From NCBI RefSeq assembly GCF_004369225.1, contig NZ_QFFZ01000021.1, positions 1 to 57,039 of the forward strand: DNA of 57,039 nt, written 5' to 3'. Made by a program: the position numbers and the translations under genes. Of the stretch, positions 49,725 through 57,039 are shown piece by piece; the first letter of the stretch is position 1; every line of letters starts with the position of its first letter. The stretch comes from Pelotomaculum propionicicum. Lineage in GTDB: Bacteria > Bacillota > Desulfotomaculia > Desulfotomaculales > Pelotomaculaceae. The notes under the pieces were generated by a model that was not told the origin of the DNA, searched no databases, and was given only the letters and a program-made list of their open reading frames with translations.

Positions 49725-49751
49725 GGGGTAATCTTATAGATACCCCTTTTT
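49725..49751 (+). terminator. Terminator after the repeat-protein gene
   Basis: GGGGTA (49725-49730) with TACCCC (49741-49746) and TTTTTC. The stretch 49572-49724 has tandem AGTATGGCAAC (49675-49700) and no gene. After the terminator, 49780-49800 carries an AAGCAAGGGGAAGC copy of the RAYT-type repeat, and 49800-49948 an open frame without start (...YLQVSPNGIKDGPEYKMLLQ) that I cannot assign. Confidence 0.65.
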
Positions 49752-50002
49752 CTTTTCCCCCAACGGAGTCTGCCCCGGGGTAAGCAAGGGGAAGCTCTTT
49801 TTACCTCTATAAGAATAAAGTAATTAAGTATTTACAGGTTTCACCTAATGGCATTAAGGACGGTCCTGAATATAAAATGTTGTTGCAATATTATCATAAA
49901 AATGTAATTCTATTAATGTGCATATATGAGCTTATCTCAAGAATGTAATTATATGCGACATAATATGTAAGTTTGAATAAAAGTTTAAGGGGTGTAGTTC
50001 CT

Positions 50003-50632
50003 GTGGGTGGTTTATTTGGTGTTGTTTCAAAAGAAGATTGTGTAATGGATGTGTATTTTGGTACGGATTACCATTCGCACCTGGGAACCAGCAGAGGGGG
50101 GATGGCGATCTGGAGCGGAAGCAGTTTCAACAAGTCAATTCATAACATCGAGAATACACCGTTTAGAGCAAAATTTGAAGCTGAGGTTTCAAATATAAAA
50201 GGGATCATGGGCATTGGGTGCATAAGCGATACAGAACCCCAGCCTTTAACAGTACGTTCACACCTTGGTCAATATGCGATTAGTACAGTAGGGAAAATTA
50301 ACAATCTAGATGAAATTGCCGCCAAAGAATTCTCCAATCAGAAAAATATTCATTTTATGGAAACAAGCAAGGGTACAATAAATCCTACGGAGTTTGTGTC
50401 TGTAATTATAGATCACGAGAATTCTTTTAAGGAGGGTTTGTTAAAAGCGCAGGAGTTGATTGAGGGTTCCTGTTCTATTCTGCTGTTAACACAGCAGGGA
50501 ATTTATGCTTCAAGGGATAAATTGGGGAGGACTCCTTTAATAGTTGGTAAAAAAGAAGGTTCTTATTGTGTTTCTTCTGAGTCCTGTACTTTTGCAAACC
50601 TTGGATACATTTTCAACTATGAACTCGGCCCG
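50003..50632 (+). pseudogene. PurF-like amidophosphoribosyltransferase homologue, 5' part (split by IS21)
   Basis: GTG 50003 with AAGGGGTG at 49987-49994. The first 210 codons are a class II amidotransferase domain of PurF type: GGLFGVVSKEDCVMDVYFG, TDYHSHLGTSRGGMAIW, NIENTPFRAKFEAEV, GIGCISDTEPQPLTVRSHLG, SILLLTQQGIYASRDKLG. The catalytic N-terminal Cys of PurF (CGVFG) is replaced: the protein begins Met-Gly-Gly-Leu-Phe-Gly. So it is probably not a glutamine-using enzyme. It ends ...YELGP at the GCCCG target site where IS21 entered. Confidence 0.8.
50628..50632. repeat. 5-bp target duplication, left copy
   Basis: GCCCG here and at 53363-53367 flank the IS. Removing the IS and one copy joins TATGAACTCGGCCCG to GGAGAAATC in frame. 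Confidence 0.85.
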
Positions 50633-50753
50633 TGTATTTGCTAAACTAAAAGTGTACCACTTTTAGACCTTTGATCAGCGAAAAATTGACCACCCGATCA
50701 AACTTTCCTGTACACTGTAGGTGGACAATCAACAGTGTATGGGAGGAAAGGAA

Positions 50754-52271
50754 ATGATCAGCGTGGTCGATAAAGAGATTATCAGAAAACTGTATAATGT
50801 GCAAGGTAAATCAATCCGCTGGATTGCCAGAGAACTTGGTTGCGCCAGACAGACCGTCAGGAAAGCCATCCAAGACGCCGAACCCCCAAAATACAACCTT
50901 ACCAAACCCAGGCCCAAGCCAGTGATCGGACAAATAAAAGCCATATTAGAACAATGGATGGAAGAAGACAAAGACAGCCCTTTAAAACAGCGCCACACGG
51001 GCCGTCGCATTTACGAACGGCTGGTAGAAGAATACGACTACCAAGGCAGTGAGTCCGGTATACGCCGGCTGTTGGGACAGCTGCGTCGCAAAGAAAAAGA
51101 AACCTTTGTTCCCCTGGAATTCACGCCCGGCAGCAATGCCCAATGCGACTGGTGCGAAGCCACTGTGGTCATTGCCGGTGCAAAAACACTGGCCCAGGTA
51201 TTTCTCATAAGACTGGGAAACAGCCGGATGCCCTTCGTCATGGCCTTTCCCCACCAGCGCCAGGAAGCATTCTTTGAAGGTATGAGCCAGGCCTTTACCT
51301 TCTGGGGAGGAGTGCCGCACAGCATCACCTTCGATAACTTGAAAGCCGCCGTTTTTAAAGTGCTGGAGGGGAAAAGCCGCATCGAGCAAAACAATTTCAT
51401 CAGCTTTAGGAGTCATTATCTTTTTGAGAGTAGGTTTTGCAACCCCGGCCGCGGCAATGAGAAAGGCGGAATTGAAAACTTCGCCGGGTTCGTCGAACGC
51501 AACTTCTTCACCCCCATACCAGAGGTTGGCACCTGGGAAGAACTAAACACCTGTTTGGTGGAGAAATGTCTACAGTATGCGAAAACCCACCAGGTACCGG
51601 GAACAAAGATCACTGTTGAAGCAGCCTGGCAGGCAGAGAAAGGGCACCTCTTACCCCTACCCAAAAAGCACTTTGACTGCTGCCGGCGCGTAGAGGTCGA
51701 GGCCGCAAAAAACCAACTGGTCCGTTTTGAAAACAACTTTTACTCAATACCTGGGGCCTGGGTAGGCCAGCACCTTACCTTAAAAGCCTACGTACACCAG
51801 GTGGAGATCTGCAGCAACCGCCTGACGATTGCCAGCCACCGGCGTTCTTACGCCAGAGGTGAAGAAGTTTACGACCTGGATCATTACCTGGAGACCCTCT
51901 ACAAAAAGCCCGGGGCGCTGGAGGACGCCAGGCCGTTTAGAAGGGCCAAGCTACCGGGTATATTCCAGGAATACCTCACCGCCTTAAAAGAACATCATCG
52001 CCAGCCGGGACGGGAGTTCGTCCAGGTGCTGATGCTGCACCGCGAGACCGGCTGGGACATCCTGGCTGGCGCCCTGAAGGAAGGGCTGCGGCAAGGCATT
52101 TACCAGGCCGTTGGGATTAGACAGATCCTTGAAAATATGACCGGCAAGCACCTGGTAGCCGCACCACCTGCGCCGTGCCGCCATCACCACCTGGCCGGCT
52201 ATAAAATAGACCGGCCCAGGGTAGAAAAGTTTGACCAGTTGCTGGGGCTTAAGGGGATGATGGTTCATTGA
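50754..52271 (+). CDS. istA: IS21-family transposase IstA
   Basis: 505 aa from ATG 50754 (GGGAGGAAAGGAA). Helix-turn-helix (GKSIRWIARELGCARQTVRK) then DDE core: Asp in NAQCDWCEATVVI, Asp in HSITFDNLKAAV, Glu in NEKGGIENFAG. The C-terminal barrel includes LVRFENNFYSIPGAWVGQHL. It excises and joins the IS with the help of IstB. Stop overlaps the istB TTG start (TTGA). Confidence 0.9.
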   Translation: MISVVDKEIIRKLYNVQGKSIRWIARELGCARQTVRKAIQDAEPPKYNLTKPRPKPVIGQIKAILEQWMEEDKDSPLKQRHTGRRIYERLVEEYDYQGSESGIRRLLGQLRRKEKETFVPLEFTPGSNAQCDWCEATVVIAGAKTLAQVFLIRLGNSRMPFVMAFPHQRQEAFFEGMSQAFTFWGGVPHSITFDNLKAAVFKVLEGKSRIEQNNFISFRSHYLFESRFCNPGRGNEKGGIENFAGFVERNFFTPIPEVGTWEELNTCLVEKCLQYAKTHQVPGTKITVEAAWQAEKGHLLPLPKKHFDCCRRVEVEAAKNQLVRFENNFYSIPGAWVGQHLTLKAYVHQVEICSNRLTIASHRRSYARGEEVYDLDHYLETLYKKPGALEDARPFRRAKLPGIFQEYLTALKEHHRQPGREFVQVLMLHRETGWDILAGALKEGLRQGIYQAVGIRQILENMTGKHLVAAPPAPCRHHHLAGYKIDRPRVEKFDQLLGLKGMMVH

Positions 52272-53029
52272 GCGCGGTCAACGACCTTCTCATCCGTGAT
52301 TATCTGAAAAGATTAAAATTGCCGGCCATAGCCCGCCATTACCAGGACCTCGCCCGGCAGGCCGCAGATCACAACCGGTCTTACGAAGATTACCTGGCTG
52401 CCTTGTTGGAACAGGAAGCCATATCAAGGGAGGAAAGCACCCGCAGGAACAGGATCAGCAGGGCCTGTCTTCCATATCTCAAGACTCTGGAGGAATTCGA
52501 CTTCAGCGCCATCCCGTCCCTGAACAAGCAAAAGGTTTTACGTCTAAGCCATTGTGATTTTGTCAAGCAGAAAGAAAATATCGTTATGATCGGCAACAGT
52601 GGCACCGGGAAGACCCACCTGGCCATAGCCCTGGCCATGTGCGCCTGCCGACAGGGTTACCGGGTGCGGTACTGGAACGCTCCCGGCCTGGTGACCCACC
52701 TGCAACTGGCCCAGCAGGAGAACCGCCTGCTCCAGATGGAAAAACAGTGGCTGAAACAGGACCTCGTTGTGGTGGATGAAGTGGGCTATATCCCCTACAG
52801 CCCTGAATGCGCCCGGTTATTCTTCCGTTTTATGGCGGCCAGGTACGAGCGCGGGAGCTGTATTGTCACGTCGAACCTGGAATTTGCCCAATGGTCCACA
52901 GTTTTCGGGGAAGAAAAGCTTACCGAGGCATTGCTGGACCGTCTGACACACCGTTGCCACATTCTGCTGATAAACGGTGAAAGCTATCGCTTTCGCCAGA
53001 GCATGAAGCGGCATGAGAAAGAGGGGTGA
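52268..53029 (+). CDS. istB: IS21-family helper ATPase IstB
   Basis: 253 aa. N-terminal IstB domain (LKRLKLPAIARHYQDLARQA), Walker A GNSGTGKTHLA, Walker B LVVVDEVGYIPYSPE, sensor CIVTSNLEFAQWSTVF, Arg-rich end (DRLTHRCHILLINGESYRFR). AAA ATPase that assembles with IstA to choose target DNA. Overlaps istA. Confidence 0.9.
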   Translation: MSAVNDLLIRDYLKRLKLPAIARHYQDLARQAADHNRSYEDYLAALLEQEAISREESTRRNRISRACLPYLKTLEEFDFSAIPSLNKQKVLRLSHCDFVKQKENIVMIGNSGTGKTHLAIALAMCACRQGYRVRYWNAPGLVTHLQLAQQENRLLQMEKQWLKQDLVVVDEVGYIPYSPECARLFFRFMAARYERGSCIVTSNLEFAQWSTVFGEEKLTEALLDRLTHRCHILLINGESYRFRQSMKRHEKEG

Positions 53030-53050
53030 GCGACAGCCAAACCGGTCTGC

Positions 53051-53230
53051 GGGCTGTGGATATGACACTCATGTGGACTTGTGGACAGGCGCTTATTTCA
53101 AAAAAGACATTGTTATTTCTCCAGGCCCCTTGTTTCAAGGCTATAATTTCTGCTGCTCGCGCCGCCTGTCCACAGGGTCCACAATCGCTTGCATAACGCT
53201 ACGCGTTACGCACATATCCACAGCCCCTGC
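53051..53230. repeat. Long imperfect palindrome in the 3' part of the IS
   Basis: GGCTGTGGATATG and TGTGGAC...TGTGGACAGGCG (53053-53092) recur inverted as CGCCTGTCCACAGGGTCCAC and CATATCCACAGCCCC (53163-53226), about 70 bases apart. The non-coding tail of IS21 is not known to me to need such a structure. The rest of the tail has no gene. Confidence 0.6.
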
Positions 53231-53362
53231 GGCTCAAGTAATGATGATAATGACAATAATAATTCAAACTTAAAATGTCCTTGATAGACGGACAAATTTT
53301 TTCTCCCCTGGTGGTCAACTTTTTCGTGATCACAGTGGTAAACTTTTCGATTGACAAACACA

Positions 53363-53367
53363 GCCCG
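53363..53367. repeat. 5-bp target duplication, right copy
   Basis: GCCCG; see 50628-50632. Confidence 0.85.
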
Positions 53368-54141
53368 GGAGAAATCATTCTTTTGACCCCGGACGGTATT
53401 GAGAAAATTTCGTCGCCCAGGGATAAAATGCAAATTTGCGCTTTTTTATGGGTTTACTATGGTTATCCATCCTCAACGTATGAAGGGATGAACGTTGAGG
53501 TTATGCGAAATAGAAACGGTGCGGCACTAGCCAAGAACGACAATGTGGAAATTGATATGGTTGCCGGAATACCTGACTCAGGTGTGGGACATGCCATCGG
53601 TTACTCAAACCAATCTAAAGTACCTTATGGACGTCCTTTCATCAAATACACCCCTACCTGGTCAAGGAGTTTTATGCCTCAAAACCAGGATATAAGAAAT
53701 CTTGTCGCCAGAATGAAACTGATGCCCATTCCTGAACTTGTTTCGGGTAAACGCCTGCTCTTTTGCGATGATTCAATTGTCCGCGGTACACAGCTGAGAG
53801 AAACTGTGGACCTGCTGTATAGCTGCAATGCCAGAGAAGTCCATATCCGGCCGGCTTGCCCCCCCCTTGTATTCGGGTGTAAGTACTTAAACTTCTCAGT
53901 CTCACGGTCGGCAATGGATCTGGCTGCAAGACAGGCCATCATCGAGCTTGAAGGTAAAGAACCGGAGTCTCTTGACGAATATTGTGATCCGGCAAATGAG
54001 AAGTACAATCGTATGGTGGATTGCATTTGCAGGCGACTAAACTTTTCAACGCTGAAGTACCAGAACATCCATGACATGGTCGATGCCATCGGTATAGGCA
54101 AAGATAAAATCTGCACGTACTGCTGGAATGGGAAAGAATAA
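53368..54141 (+). pseudogene. PurF-like protein, 3' part (split by IS21)
   Basis: The frame GEIILLTPDGIEKISSPRDK... is the direct continuation of YELGP at 50632 and encodes the phosphoribosyltransferase half: VYYGYPSSTYEGMNVEVMRN, AGIPDSGVGHAIGYSNQ and the PRPP motif LLFCDDSIVRGTQLRE. It ends AIGIGKDKICTYCWNGKE. It is separated from its start only by the IS and would be restored by precise excision. There is no ribosome site here. Confidence 0.85.
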
Positions 54142-54267
54142 GCAGTCGTGTCTAAGAAGTACAGAACTTCCAGAGTAATAATGGAGGCTAACGAAAAATT
54201 CGAGGCCAGGCGGAGAGATTGAACCAGTCCATAATCCAAGATGAGAAGTTTAGGATGGAATGACCAA

Positions 54268-55674
54268 ATGGAAAAAGAGCGGACGCCGCTAAAAAAGGCG
54301 GAACGGATCCAGATGAAAATAAACGGGCTTACTCACGCCGGGGAAGGGGTTGGGCGCTGCAGCGGCCTTGCCGTGTTCGTTCCTGGCACAGTGCCGGGAG
54401 ATACAGTACTGGCCAAGGTGGTGGACATAAAAAAGAACTACGCCCGGGGCCGTCTGCTGGAAATCATAGAAAAATCCCCCGCCAGGCGTCAACCGGAGTG
54501 CTCCCATTATACCGCCTGCGGCGGCTGCCGGCTGCAGCATGTTGATTACAGGGAACAGCTAAGGCTAAAAACTAGGCTGGTAAGGGACAGCCTGGTTCGC
54601 ATAGCTGGCTTGGCCGAAGTAAACATCCTCGAAACGGCCGGTATGGATTACCCCTGGCACTACCGCAACAAAGCCAGCTTTCATGTTGAAGAGTGTGATG
54701 GCGAATATGAACTGGGTTTTTATGAAGAAGGCTCCCACAAGCTGGCTGGTTTTTTTAAAGAAGGTGATTGTTCAAAGCCGGGCTGCTTGCTGGTAGACAG
54801 GGATTTAAATGAAGCCGCGGCAATCATTGAAAAACTTCTTAATAAGCATGGTGACACGGCTTACAACAAAAAACAACAGAGCCTGTTTTTTCGACAGGTT
54901 GTCCTGCGCAAAGCTTTTTACAATGGTGAAATAATGGCCGTGCTGGTGACCGGGAGCGGACAATGGCTGCGGGAAAAAGCTTTCGTCGATGAGCTTCTGT
55001 CTCTTTATCCCGGTCTTACTTCTGTCGTGCGCAATATCAATGACAAGCCGTCCGGAGCGGTGCTCGGGAGGCAAAACATATGTCTTGCCGGGCGGGATTA
55101 CATCGTCGACCGCCTGGGGCAGCTCAATTTCCGAATTTCACCTTCTTCCTTCTACCAGGTTAACCCCGCCCAGACAGTAGTATTGTATGAGAAGGCGCTG
55201 GAATACGCGGCACTGACCGGAGTTGAGACGGTGGTGGACGCCTATAGCGGCGTCGGTACCATCGCCCTGTTCCTGGCCGGGCACGCCAAAAAAGTTTACG
55301 GACTGGAGGCGGTTCCCCAGGCGGGGGAGGACGCCCGCAGGAACGCAGTATTAAATAAAATAAACAATGTTGAATTCCAGTTGGGAGAAGTGGAAAAGCG
55401 GCTCCCCGCTCTGGCAGCGCAGGGGCTTCGCCCGGATGTAGTGGTGCTGGATCCGCCACGCAGCGGCTGTAAAAGGAAGGCTCTGGACACGGTGGCGGAA
55501 ATGCGAACGCCGCTGGTGGTCTACGTTTCCTGCGACCCCGGCACCATGGCCCGGGACATCTGCTATCTGGTCCAAAACGGCTACCAGGTGAATGAAGTGC
55601 AGCCGGTGGACATGTTCCCCTGGACGGTGCATGTCGAGTGCGTGGTATTGATGTCACGTGTAACAAAGGGGTAA
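54268..55674 (+). CDS. rlmD: RlmD/RumA-type rRNA (uracil-C5)-methyltransferase
   Basis: 468 aa from ATG 54268 (an in-frame ATG at 54241 is possible). TRAM domain at about residues 13-65, then the [4Fe-4S] motif C78-x5-C84-G-G-C87 with a fourth Cys in GDCSKPGC, methyltransferase core ([35 protein letters not shown]) and catalytic [12 protein letters not shown]. It methylates uridine in 23S rRNA (or a related site). A 24-codon stretch (MSKKYRTSRVIMEANEKFEA) at 54148-54222 precedes it and may be a small gene. Confidence 0.9.
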   Translation: MEKERTPLKKAERIQMKINGLTHAGEGVGRCSGLAVFVPGTVPGDTVLAKVVDIKKNYARGRLLEIIEKSPARRQPECSHYTACGGCRLQHVDYREQLRLKTRLVRDSLVRIAGLAEVNILETAGMDYPWHYRNKASFHVEECDGEYELGFYEEGSHKLAGFFKEGDCSKPGCLLVDRDLNEAAAIIEKLLNKHGDTAYNKKQQSLFFRQVVLRKAFYNGEIMAVLVTGSGQWLREKAFVDELLSLYPGLTSVVRNINDKPSGAVLGRQNICLAGRDYIVDRLGQLNFRISPSSFYQVNPAQTVVLYEKALEYAALTGVETVVDAYSGVGTIALFLAGHAKKVYGLEAVPQAGEDARRNAVLNKINNVEFQLGEVEKRLPALAAQGLRPDVVVLDPPRSGCKRKALDTVAEMRTPLVVYVSCDPGTMARDICYLVQNGYQVNEVQPVDMFPWTVHVECVVLMSRVTKG

Positions 55675-55757
55675 GGGCGGGGAAGGCTGTAGTTAAGCCA
55701 TTTTGAGGCATCATGCACTTACCCCGGCGGTGGTGACATCGAAATAGAAGCTCGTTT

Positions 55758-56819
55758 ATGGCTATGCGGACTGCTGTTCGGAAACATGTCTACCGCTTAT
55801 TGGGGGCAGGGTTTAGTAGACAGAATGGTTGTTTGGCTGTCCATTATACAAAAGGCGCGGAGGTAGTCAAGCGCATCTACCGTGAATATTTAGAGGGTGC
55901 TAGTTTACACCAGATAGGACATGGCCTTGAAGCCGACGGCATCCTGACCGCCGCAGGTAAGCCTAAATGGCGAGCGGAAACCATCCGGAAGATCCTCAAA
56001 AATGAGAAGTATATCGGGGATGCCCTTTTACAAAAGACCTACACTGTTGAATTCCTTTCCAAGAAGCGAGTCATCAATAACGGCATTGTACCCCAGTATT
56101 ATGTTGAGAACAGCCATGAGGCGATTATCCCGCGAGAGTTATATATGCAGGTACAAGAGGAGCTTGTCAGACGTGCTAATATGCACGCCGGCAAGAATGA
56201 TAAAAAGCGCGTATACAGTGCCAAATATGCCCTTTCAAGCCTGGTGATATGCGGCGAATGCGGCGATATCTACCGCCGGGTGCATTGGAATAACCGTAGT
56301 AAGAAATCGGTGGTTTGGCGGTGTGTAAACCGTTTGGAGGAAAAAGGCTCCGATTGCGGTTCACCGACAATTCCCGAAGAAGATCTGCAGAATGCTGTCA
56401 CAAGGGCAATTAACAGGGTCGTCGCAGATCGGGATGGTTTTATTGCGACACTTCAGCAAAATATCGAAACGGTGTTGAGTGAACAATTTGACAAAGATAC
56501 CGATTATATTGATGCAAAACTGGATGAATTACAAAACGAGCTTCTGCGGCTTGCCAACTCGAAGGCCGATTATGAAAAAGTAGCGGAAGAAATCCACCGC
56601 CTACGGGAACTTCGGCAGGACACAGTGGCTCACAATGCCGAGCGTCAAACCCAACGCCAGCGCATCGCAGAAATGACCGAGTTTCTGCAGGGACAAAGCG
56701 GCGTGCTTATCGAGTACGATGACAAACTGGTACGGAGGCTTGTGGAGCGGGTAACGGTGTATGAGGATAGGCTGATGGTGGAATTCAAGTCTGGTGTTGA
56801 GATTGAAATCCAATATTAA
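55758..56819 (+). CDS. Large serine recombinase without catalytic domain
   Basis: 353 aa. It has the recombinase domain (VKRIYREYLEGASLHQIGHG, LTAAGKPKWRAETIRKILKN, EKYIGDALLQKTY), a zinc ribbon (CGECGDIYRRVHWNNRSKKS VVWRCVNRLEEKGSDCGSP) and the C-terminal coiled coil (DYIDAKLDELQNELLRLANS, RLRELRQDTVAHNAERQ). The resolvase domain with the catalytic Ser is absent: family members have about 170 aa before this point. Residues 1-33 are unrelated or degenerate. Probably the tail of an integrated element cut by a deletion; the start codon is doubtful. Confidence 0.75.
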   Translation: MAMRTAVRKHVYRLLGAGFSRQNGCLAVHYTKGAEVVKRIYREYLEGASLHQIGHGLEADGILTAAGKPKWRAETIRKILKNEKYIGDALLQKTYTVEFLSKKRVINNGIVPQYYVENSHEAIIPRELYMQVQEELVRRANMHAGKNDKKRVYSAKYALSSLVICGECGDIYRRVHWNNRSKKSVVWRCVNRLEEKGSDCGSPTIPEEDLQNAVTRAINRVVADRDGFIATLQQNIETVLSEQFDKDTDYIDAKLDELQNELLRLANSKADYEKVAEEIHRLRELRQDTVAHNAERQTQRQRIAEMTEFLQGQSGVLIEYDDKLVRRLVERVTVYEDRLMVEFKSGVEIEIQY

Positions 56820-56941
56820 AAAATAATTTTAACCAAGCCGTGGCCTCTATTTACTTTATGTCATAAATTATTTTGAGCAAACTGTTTATTTTATGACAAG
56901 GAGGGCATATAACCTGAGTTTTGCAGTAAAAACAAGTTATA

Positions 56942-56987
56942 AAGCTCTGCAAGTACAGCATTTATGCGGACTTCAGAGCTTAACTTT
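56942..56987 (+). terminator. Terminator-like hairpin at the right edge
   Basis: AAGCTCTG(C)AAGT (56942-56954) pairs with ACTTCAGAGCTT (56970-56981), then AACTTTTT. It lies 120 bases after the recombinase stop; the bases between it and the stop contain AT-rich sequence and no gene. Confidence 0.6.
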
Positions 56988-57039
56988 TTGGTATATTAAT
57001 GTTGTATATTCAGACCTTATTTGTGGTATTGCAAAATTT

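Larger units (their letters stand above)
50633..53362 (+). mobile_element. Complete IS21-family insertion sequence (2730 bp)
   Basis: The left end TGTATTTGCTAAACTAAAAG and the inverted right end (TGTGTTTGTCAATCGAAAAG read on the minus strand) share most bases, with inner repeats GATCAGCGAAAAATTGACCA and GATCACGAAAAAGTTGACCA. It contains istA and istB in the usual overlapping order and sits in a 5-bp duplication. It looks recent, because the disrupted gene is otherwise intact. Confidence 0.9.

Noticed and set aside
54148-54222. 24-codon ORF before the rlmD-like gene
   Set aside because: Short, with no good ribosome site; mentioned only in the neighbouring entry.
1-57039. tRNA, rRNA, riboswitch or replication origin
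   Set aside because: Looked for cloverleaf, rRNA core and common riboswitch patterns by eye; none seen. Two AT-rich gaps (31093-31217 and 48470-49200) lack DnaA-box clusters.

Overview
The window looks like an accessory region of a Gram-positive, probably anaerobic Clostridia-type chromosome (Peptococcaceae, the Pelotomaculum/Desulfotomaculum lineage, is my inference). The basis is S-layer homology (SLH) proteins, lipoproteins with Bacillota-type lipoboxes, strong AGGAGG-type ribosome binding sites with many TTG/GTG starts, an ECF sigma/anti-sigma pair, and several exported families (TolB-like propellers, copper-amine-oxidase-N stalk, YcdB-like, DUF3160) in multiple copies. Much of the DNA is mosaic: I count about a dozen broken or truncated genes, one complete IS21-family insertion, a three-gene DDE transposon, a group II intron 3' end, and remnants of IS3, RAYT and serine-recombinase elements.

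Layout. 1-180: 3' end of a group II intron and a strong palindrome. 340-3400: a membrane-anchored propeller protein, a small membrane protein, then a decayed YcdB-like gene and a PrcB-like tail with a VapC remnant between them. 3400-4440: two toxin-antitoxin pairs, convergent and overlapping. 4600-7660: DUF881 protein, ECF sigma, zinc-finger anti-sigma, and a stub duplicate of the sigma gene start. 7690-12340: exported propeller, stalk and SLH proteins. 12578-18636: a GC-rich four-gene operon (unknown protein, two different BrxC/BrxD-like P-loop ATPases, one SF1 helicase with a zinc-ribbon tail); this is the best candidate for an undescribed defence or DNA-processing system. 18700-26700: ParE remnant, YcdB-SLH protein, DUF3160 lipoprotein, CapA-like lipoprotein, an 8-TM protein made of two similar halves. 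26759-33456: an RND efflux pump (adaptor and permease) divergent from a two-component system. 33500-36400: Phd/ParE module with a nonsense codon in the antitoxin, lipoproteins, and a truncated RAYT with its repeats. 36400-41000: small ORFs, a DUF5348-like protein and the DDE transposon. 41000-44100: broken TolB-like lipoprotein, broken small membrane protein, HsdR remnant. 44136-46901: ABC-F ATPase and an MBL-fold hydrolase. 46925-48465: ZIP remnant and a tightly promoted DUF6530 / DUF2087 / GIY-YIG operon. 49218: a protein with two tandem repeats. 50003-54141: a PurF-like gene split by IS21. 54268-56819: RlmD-type methyltransferase and a serine recombinase lacking its catalytic domain.

How the genes work together: the sigma/anti-sigma pair overlaps and is probably translationally coupled; the RND pump is probably controlled by the divergent kinase/regulator; the 12578-18636 operon is tightly spaced and probably encodes one machine. 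All family assignments were made by reading motifs, without database searches.
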